NCBI GenBank assembly: GCA_001914695.1
Contig: MNCZ01000077.1
Location: 1 to 38,398, forward strand
Length of the DNA: 38,398 bases
Origin: Gammaproteobacteria bacterium 13_2_20CM_66_19
GTDB taxonomy: Bacteria > Pseudomonadota > Gammaproteobacteria > Steroidobacterales > Steroidobacteraceae
Direction: 5' to 3'
In this document: one piece after another, positions 35,058-38,398 of the stretch
Layout of the letters: each line of letters opens with the position of its first letter
Numbering within the stretch: position 1 is the stretch's first letter
Translations under genes and position numbers: made by a program
Notes under the pieces: generated by a model
Told to the model about the DNA's origin: nothing
What the model saw: the letters and a program-made list of their open reading frames with translations, nothing else
Database searches by the model: none

Positions 35058-35104
35058 GTGTCGTCAGCGCCGGCGCGGGCCGACGGACGCGGGCTCCTGG
35101 GCCT

Positions 35105-36109
35105 TCACTTGCCGTGCGCCTTCACTTGGGTGGCGATGAACCGCACGGTGTCCGGCGGAACCTCGCCCACGGCCGTGATCTTGTGACCGTCGACCACGGT
35201 CGAGAACGCGGACGAGGAGCCGACCTCGGCGGTCTCGGCCACCGGGGACTCCCCTGCCTTCGCCGCACGTTGCGGCTCGACGAACACCGACACCGAGGCG
35301 AGCCCGTCGGTGAACACCAGGTGATCGACGGGGTCGGTCGAGCCCGGAAGCGTCTGGGCGGAGCGGCCGGTCATCTTGAACCCGGGCGGCAGCCGCGTCG
35401 CACTCCAGGCCATCGCCCCCCCCGCCATCGTCCCCCCCGCCTGCGCGGGCGGCGGGGTCTCGTTGCGCAACCACTGGAAGCCTTCGGTCGAGACTTCGGT
35501 CCTGAAGGCCGAGTCGGGGATGCGCGAGGGGAGCGTGAGGCTCGCGAACACGATCTGCTCGATCACGTGCCCGTGGGTGTCGCACAGCTGGGTCTTGAGC
35601 GGCATGGCGGTGGAATCATCGATCCACAGCCGGTAGCCGTAGCGGTACTCGTCCTTGGGCGAGACCGTGATGATGTGGGTGTCGCGACGGTTGAGGCGCG
35701 TGCGGCCGACCTCGCGGATGTCGTAGAAGCTCGCGGTCTGATCGGTGACGGCGGGAAAGCCCACCAGGGATTCCTCGGGCGGGCGCTGCTCGACCACGAC
35801 GGTGCGCTTGTCCGGCAGGTAGCAGCTCAGGCTCGCTCCGGTGCGGACGAACTCCCGGCCCGAGCCGTCGAGGGAGGCCAGCCGCTCGGAGACCGTGCCG
35901 TCCTGCACCCGGTGGATGATGCGCAGCATCTCCACGTGACCGCCGTGCCAGTGCGAGAAGGTACCGTCGTAGTTGCGCGTCGTGAGCGCCTGGTTCATGC
36001 GTTCGAGCCAATGCGTCGGCGCTTGCTCCTCGGCCGGCGCCACCCCCGTGGCCGTCCAGGCGAGCGCCAGCGCGGCGAAGTGCTCGTTACGGAAGGTTGG
36101 CCTGGACAT
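35105..36109 (-). CDS. rseB: Sigma-E regulatory protein RseB/MucB
   Basis: A 334-residue periplasmic protein that binds the anti-sigma factor RseA and shields it from the DegS protease until lipoproteins or off-pathway LPS release it. An N-terminal signal peptide (FAALALAWTATGVAPA) precedes the large lipoprotein-carrier-like domain (NYDGTFSHWHGGHVEMLRII, YGYRLWIDDSTAMPLKTQLC) and a smaller C-terminal domain (LPPGFKMTG, VDHLVFTDGLASVSVFVEPQ). A short Ala/Gly-rich linker lies between them. Length is near E. coli RseB (318). The ATG at 36109 overlaps the rseA coding end by 23 bases, so rpoE-rseA-rseB form one operon. Confidence 0.93.
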   Translation of the reverse strand: MSRPTFRNEHFAALALAWTATGVAPAEEQAPTHWLERMNQALTTRNYDGTFSHWHGGHVEMLRIIHRVQDGTVSERLASLDGSGREFVRTGASLSCYLPDKRTVVVEQRPPEESLVGFPAVTDQTASFYDIREVGRTRLNRRDTHIITVSPKDEYRYGYRLWIDDSTAMPLKTQLCDTHGHVIEQIVFASLTLPSRIPDSAFRTEVSTEGFQWLRNETPPPAQAGGTMAGGAMAWSATRLPPGFKMTGRSAQTLPGSTDPVDHLVFTDGLASVSVFVEPQRAAKAGESPVAETAEVGSSSAFSTVVDGHKITAVGEVPPDTVRFIATQVKAHGK

Positions 36110-36734
36110 CGTGCGGTTCCTCGGCGGTGATCGACTCGCTCGCGGCGTTGGCCGACTCGCTCGTCATGAAGGCCGAGAGCAGATTGCGACGGGCGACGGG
36201 CGAGGACACCATGCTGTGCGCCACGACGTAGTTCGCGAGCGTCGTGCTCGGCACGAGCACCGCTCGCGCCGCGGGCGCGCGCGGCACCACGTAGCTCAAG
36301 CCCTGACCGGGGGCGATCGCGTCCGCGGTCGCGGGGGCCGTGGTCTGGGCGGTCCGCTGCGCGCTCAGGGTCGCCCCGGAGAGTGGACCCTGCGCCCGCA
36401 GCCACAGAACGGAGACGGCGGCCACCCCGGCGGCCATCGCAGCCCCGGCGACCGGCTGCCACCAGCGCAGCGCTGCGCGCCGCACACCCTGCGCGGCGGC
36501 AGAGCCGCTGAGCGCCGGCTCGGTCAGAATGACCGCGCTCACCCGGCCGGCGAGCGGCGGGTTGAGCGACACGCCGCGCTCGGAGCGGACCGCCGCGCCG
36601 ATGACCGCATAGCGGCCCCAGCGGGATTTCAGCTGCTCGTCGCGCGACAGCCGCCGCGCGAGCAGCTCGCACTGCTCCGGCGCCAGCTCGTCGTCGAACA
36701 TGGCCGATAACTGACTGTCGAGCTCCTCGTTCAT
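36087..36734 (-). CDS. rseA: Anti-sigma-E factor RseA/MucA
   Basis: A 215-residue single-span membrane protein that holds sigma-E inactive. The cytoplasmic domain (1-70) has the family pattern EELDSQLSAMFDDELAPEQC and LSRDEQLKSRWGRYAVIGAA. A transmembrane helix lies at about 95-112 (AGAAMAAGVAAVSVLWLRA). The periplasmic part (113-215) ends in a region near SYVVPRAPAARAVLVPS and NYVVAHSMVSS, expected to contact RseB. The start overlaps the rpoE stop by four bases, coupling inhibitor to sigma-factor synthesis. DegS and RseP genes are not in the window. Confidence 0.93.
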   Translation of the reverse strand: MNEELDSQLSAMFDDELAPEQCELLARRLSRDEQLKSRWGRYAVIGAAVRSERGVSLNPPLAGRVSAVILTEPALSGSAAAQGVRRAALRWWQPVAGAAMAAGVAAVSVLWLRAQGPLSGATLSAQRTAQTTAPATADAIAPGQGLSYVVPRAPAARAVLVPSTTLANYVVAHSMVSSPVARRNLLSAFMTSESANAASESITAEEPHDVQANLP

Positions 36735-37336
36735 CCGATCTCCTCCGCGCGTCCCAGACCGCCCTCGAAAACCTGCCGCAGGCGGCGGTCGATGGCCTCG
36801 CGCGCCCTGAAGATGCGCGAGCGCACCGTTCCCACCGGGCAGGCCATGGCCGCGGCAATCTCCTCGTAGGACAACCCCTCGAGCTCGCGCAGCACGATCG
36901 CGGTGCGTAAGTCCTCCGGCAAGGCGTCAATCGCGGCGTTGACGGTCGAGCGGATCTCGTCCGTCAAAACCAGACCCTCCGGGGTCTCGGCATCCTTCAT
37001 GCGGCTTTGCATGTCATAGGACTCTTCGTTGCTGCGGTCGAGCTCATATTCGATGGGGCTGCGATCACGGGAGACCACGGCGTTCTTCGCGGTGTTAATG
37101 GCTATGCGATACAGCCAGGTGTAGAAGGCGCTGTCGCCGCGAAACTGCGGCAGAGCCCGATAGGCCTTGATGAAGGCTTCCTGAGCGATATCCTCAGCTT
37201 CGGCTGGGTTGCGCACGTAGCGCATGACCAGCTTGACGAGTTTGTGCTGGTACTTGAGCACCAGCGCATCGAATGCCCCCTTGTCTCCGTGTTGGACGCG
37301 GCGTACCAGGCTCAGATCACTTGCATCGGCGCTCAT
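36731..37336 (-). CDS. rpoE: RNA polymerase sigma-E factor (ECF, AlgU/RpoE)
   Basis: A 201-residue extracytoplasmic-function sigma factor directing envelope-stress transcription. Region 2 has YQHKLVKLVMRYVRNPAEAE, DIAQEAFIKAYRALPQFRGD and FYTWLYRIAINTAKN; region 4 has LRTAIVLRELEGLSYEEIAA and the DNA-reading PVGTVRSRIFRAREAI. Size and these motifs place it in the RpoE/AlgU group rather than other ECF types, and the following rseA-rseB genes confirm it. ATG 37336 has AAGGAG upstream. A sigma-E-type promoter faces the gene from 37386-37412, suggesting autoregulation. sdhE lies 112 bases upstream. Confidence 0.97.
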   Translation of the reverse strand: MSADASDLSLVRRVQHGDKGAFDALVLKYQHKLVKLVMRYVRNPAEAEDIAQEAFIKAYRALPQFRGDSAFYTWLYRIAINTAKNAVVSRDRSPIEYELDRSNEESYDMQSRMKDAETPEGLVLTDEIRSTVNAAIDALPEDLRTAIVLRELEGLSYEEIAAAMACPVGTVRSRIFRAREAIDRRLRQVFEGGLGRAEEIG

Positions 37337-37385
37337 GCGCCCCCCCGTCTCCTTATGCAGCAGGGCGGCCGTGCCGTGCGCTCAA

Positions 37386-37412
37386 GTAGACTCTGACCTC
37401 ACCCGAAAGTTC
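37386..37412 (-). promoter_or_regulatory. Sigma-E-type autoregulatory promoter of rpoE
   Basis: On the minus strand GAACTT (37407-37412, preceded by T) is followed after 16 bases by TCTAC (37386-37390), matching the sigma-E -35 consensus well and the -10 partly. It lies 50 bases upstream of the rpoE start in a non-coding interval, where an autoregulatory promoter is known in E. coli and Pseudomonas. Confidence 0.6.
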
Positions 37413-37448
37413 ATCAGCGACAGCCGGCGGCATAGCCGCTCGTACACC

Positions 37449-37760
37449 TCAGAATAGCGCCGACCCACCCTCGTTAGCGACATAAGCCCGGATCGCCCTT
37501 GCCAGAGCGGCCAGATGGGGCTCGGGCGGGGTGCTTTCGCCCAGCAGGTACGCCGCCAGCACGGGGTCGGGGAGCGAGAGCAGCTCTTCCAGCGCCCGGC
37601 GCTGCCGCGGGCAGGCGTCGGGGAGGGCATGGTGCGCGAAGCGCTCGAGCATCACGTCGAGCTCCTTCATGCCGCGGCGGCACCGCCAGAGGAGCCGCCG
37701 CGCCTCGGTTTCGAGCGGGGCGGGGGAGGAGGCGGGGGCGGACGGGTGTGGCGCGACCAC
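37449..37760 (-). CDS. sdhE: SdhE/CptB-family FAD assembly factor
   Basis: A protein of about 103 residues that helps insert FAD into the flavoprotein subunit of succinate dehydrogenase. The family core is LLWRCRRGMKELDVMLERF, containing the RGxxE motif needed for flavinylation, followed by FEELLS-like EELLSLPDPVLAAYLLG and ALARAIRAYV. GTG 37760 lies two bases after the sdhB stop and is the likely start; this gives about 18 extra Pro/Ser-rich residues before the core compared with E. coli. The tail is slightly longer than usual as well. It links the sdh operon to rpoE, an order common in this class of bacteria. Confidence 0.9.
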   Translation of the reverse strand: MVAPHPSAPASSPAPLETEARRLLWRCRRGMKELDVMLERFAHHALPDACPRQRRALEELLSLPDPVLAAYLLGESTPPEPHLAALARAIRAYVANEGGSALF

Positions 37761-37762
37761 GT

Positions 37763-38398
37763 TCAGCTCTGGCGCTCGACGAGCATCTTCTTGATCTCCG
37801 CGATCGCCCGCGCGGGATTCAGGTCCTTCGGGCACACGTCGGTGCAATTCATGATCGTGTGGCAGCGGTAGAGCCGGAAGGGGTCCTCGAGCTCATCCAG
37901 CCGCTCGCCGGTCGCCTCGTCGCGGCTGTCGATGATCCAGCGGTAAGCGGCCAGGAGCGCGGCGGGACCGAGGAAGCGCTCGCTGTTCCACCAGTAGCTC
38001 GGGCAGGCGGTCGAGCAGCAGGCGCACAGGATGCACGCCGCCGGCCGGTCGATGCGCTCCTGGTCTTCCTTCGACTGCAGCCGCTCCCGATCCGGGGGCG
38101 CCGGGGTGCGCGTCTGCAGCCAGGGCTTCACTGCCGTGTACTGCGCGTAGAAGTTCGTGAGGTCCGGGACCAGATCCTTCACCACCGGCATGTGCGGCAG
38201 CGGGTAGATGCGGATTTCGGCGGGCAGATCCGCCATCGCCGTGGTGCAGGCGAGGCGGTTGACGCCGTTGATGTTCATCGCGCACGAGCCGCAGATGCCC
38301 TCGCGGCACGAGCGGCGGAAGGTGAGCGAGGAATCGATGGCGGCTTTGATCTGGATCAGCGCATCGAGCACCATCGGACCGACGCTCCCGCTCTCGAG
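37763..38398 (-). CDS. sdhB: Succinate dehydrogenase iron-sulfur subunit, C-terminal part
   Basis: The gene runs off the right edge; 211 codons are visible, lacking roughly the first 45-55 residues. It carries electrons from FAD to quinone in respiratory complex II. All three cluster sites are seen: [2Fe-2S] [20 protein letters not shown], [4Fe-4S] [16 protein letters not shown] and [3Fe-4S] [17 protein letters not shown]. The in-frame ATG at 38374 is internal, since the upstream codons (LESGSVGP) continue the family sequence to the edge. The stop is two bases before sdhE. Other sdh genes should lie to the right. Confidence 0.96.
   Translation of the reverse strand, partial: LESGSVGPMVLDALIQIKAAIDSSLTFRRSCREGICGSCAMNINGVNRLACTTAMADLPAEIRIYPLPHMPVVKDLVPDLTNFYAQYTAVKPWLQTRTPAPPDRERLQSKEDQERIDRPAACILCACCSTACPSYWWNSERFLGPAALLAAYRWIIDSRDEATGERLDELEDPFRLYRCHTIMNCTDVCPKDLNPARAIAEIKKMLVERQS

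Noticed and set aside
38372-38374. ATG as a start codon for sdhB
   Set aside because: The upstream codons to the window edge continue the conserved SdhB sequence, so this Met is internal and the gene is truncated by the window.

Overview
The window reads as a chromosomal segment of a high-GC gammaproteobacterium. The order exbB-exbD-msbA-lpxK-trm112-kdsB, the block lepA-lepB-DUF4845-rnc-era-recO-pdxJ-acpS, mfd next to a csiV-like gene, and sdhB-sdhE leading into rpoE-rseA-rseB are gammaproteobacterial arrangements; the combination recalls Xanthomonadales, Nevskiales or Steroidobacterales. That placement is inference from gene order and composition. I see no tRNA, rRNA, CRISPR array, insertion sequence or phage gene. 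Both ends are cut inside genes (a sugar ABC permease on the left, sdhB on the right). No gene-free stretch exceeds 300 bases.

Layout. 1-7710 is the most accessory-like part: the tail of an ABC permease, a very large CheB-CheR-PAS-histidine kinase with its NarL-type response regulator, a GlgC homologue that has lost key catalytic residues, and two small envelope proteins sharing a C-terminal module. 7955-12899 (minus strand) is the lipid A/LPS operon (exbB, exbD, msbA, lpxK, trm112-like, kdsB). 13025-16764 holds a DUF2062 membrane protein and the Lol lipoprotein-export transporter (two permeases and LolD). 16896-22518 (plus strand) holds a small periplasmic protein, a class III nucleotidyl cyclase, mfd and csiV. 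22525-23599 is a RES/Xre toxin-antitoxin pair. 23701-31303 (minus strand) is a run of nine genes, each overlapping the next by exactly four bases: rnc, era, recO, pdxJ, acpS, a PolB-like exonuclease, rlmD, nagZ and a LOV-like/GGDEF-like protein. Upstream of it lie a DUF4845 gene, lepB and lepA. 34794-37336 is a glutaredoxin-like gene and the envelope-stress locus rpoE-rseA-rseB. sdhE and sdhB close the window.

How it fits together. Much of the window serves the cell envelope: lipid A transport and Kdo activation, lipoprotein sorting, signal peptidase, peptidoglycan recycling (NagZ), a CsiV-like synthase activator, and the sigma-E stress system. Two sequences resembling sigma-E promoters can be read. 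One lies upstream of rpoE (autoregulation) and one, a very good match, upstream of the two-gene envelope lipoprotein operon, so the window appears to contain a regulator and one of its targets.

The most interesting points are a cluster of proteins that keep a fold but lose signature residues: the GlgC-like protein, the LOV-like/GGDEF-like protein, the cyclase with His at the adenine-recognition Lys position, and the CheB domain with His at the catalytic Asp position. Others are a perfect stem that would occlude the exbB ribosome-binding site, and an inverted repeat bracketing a nearly leaderless antitoxin promoter. I did not find a clearly new multigene system.
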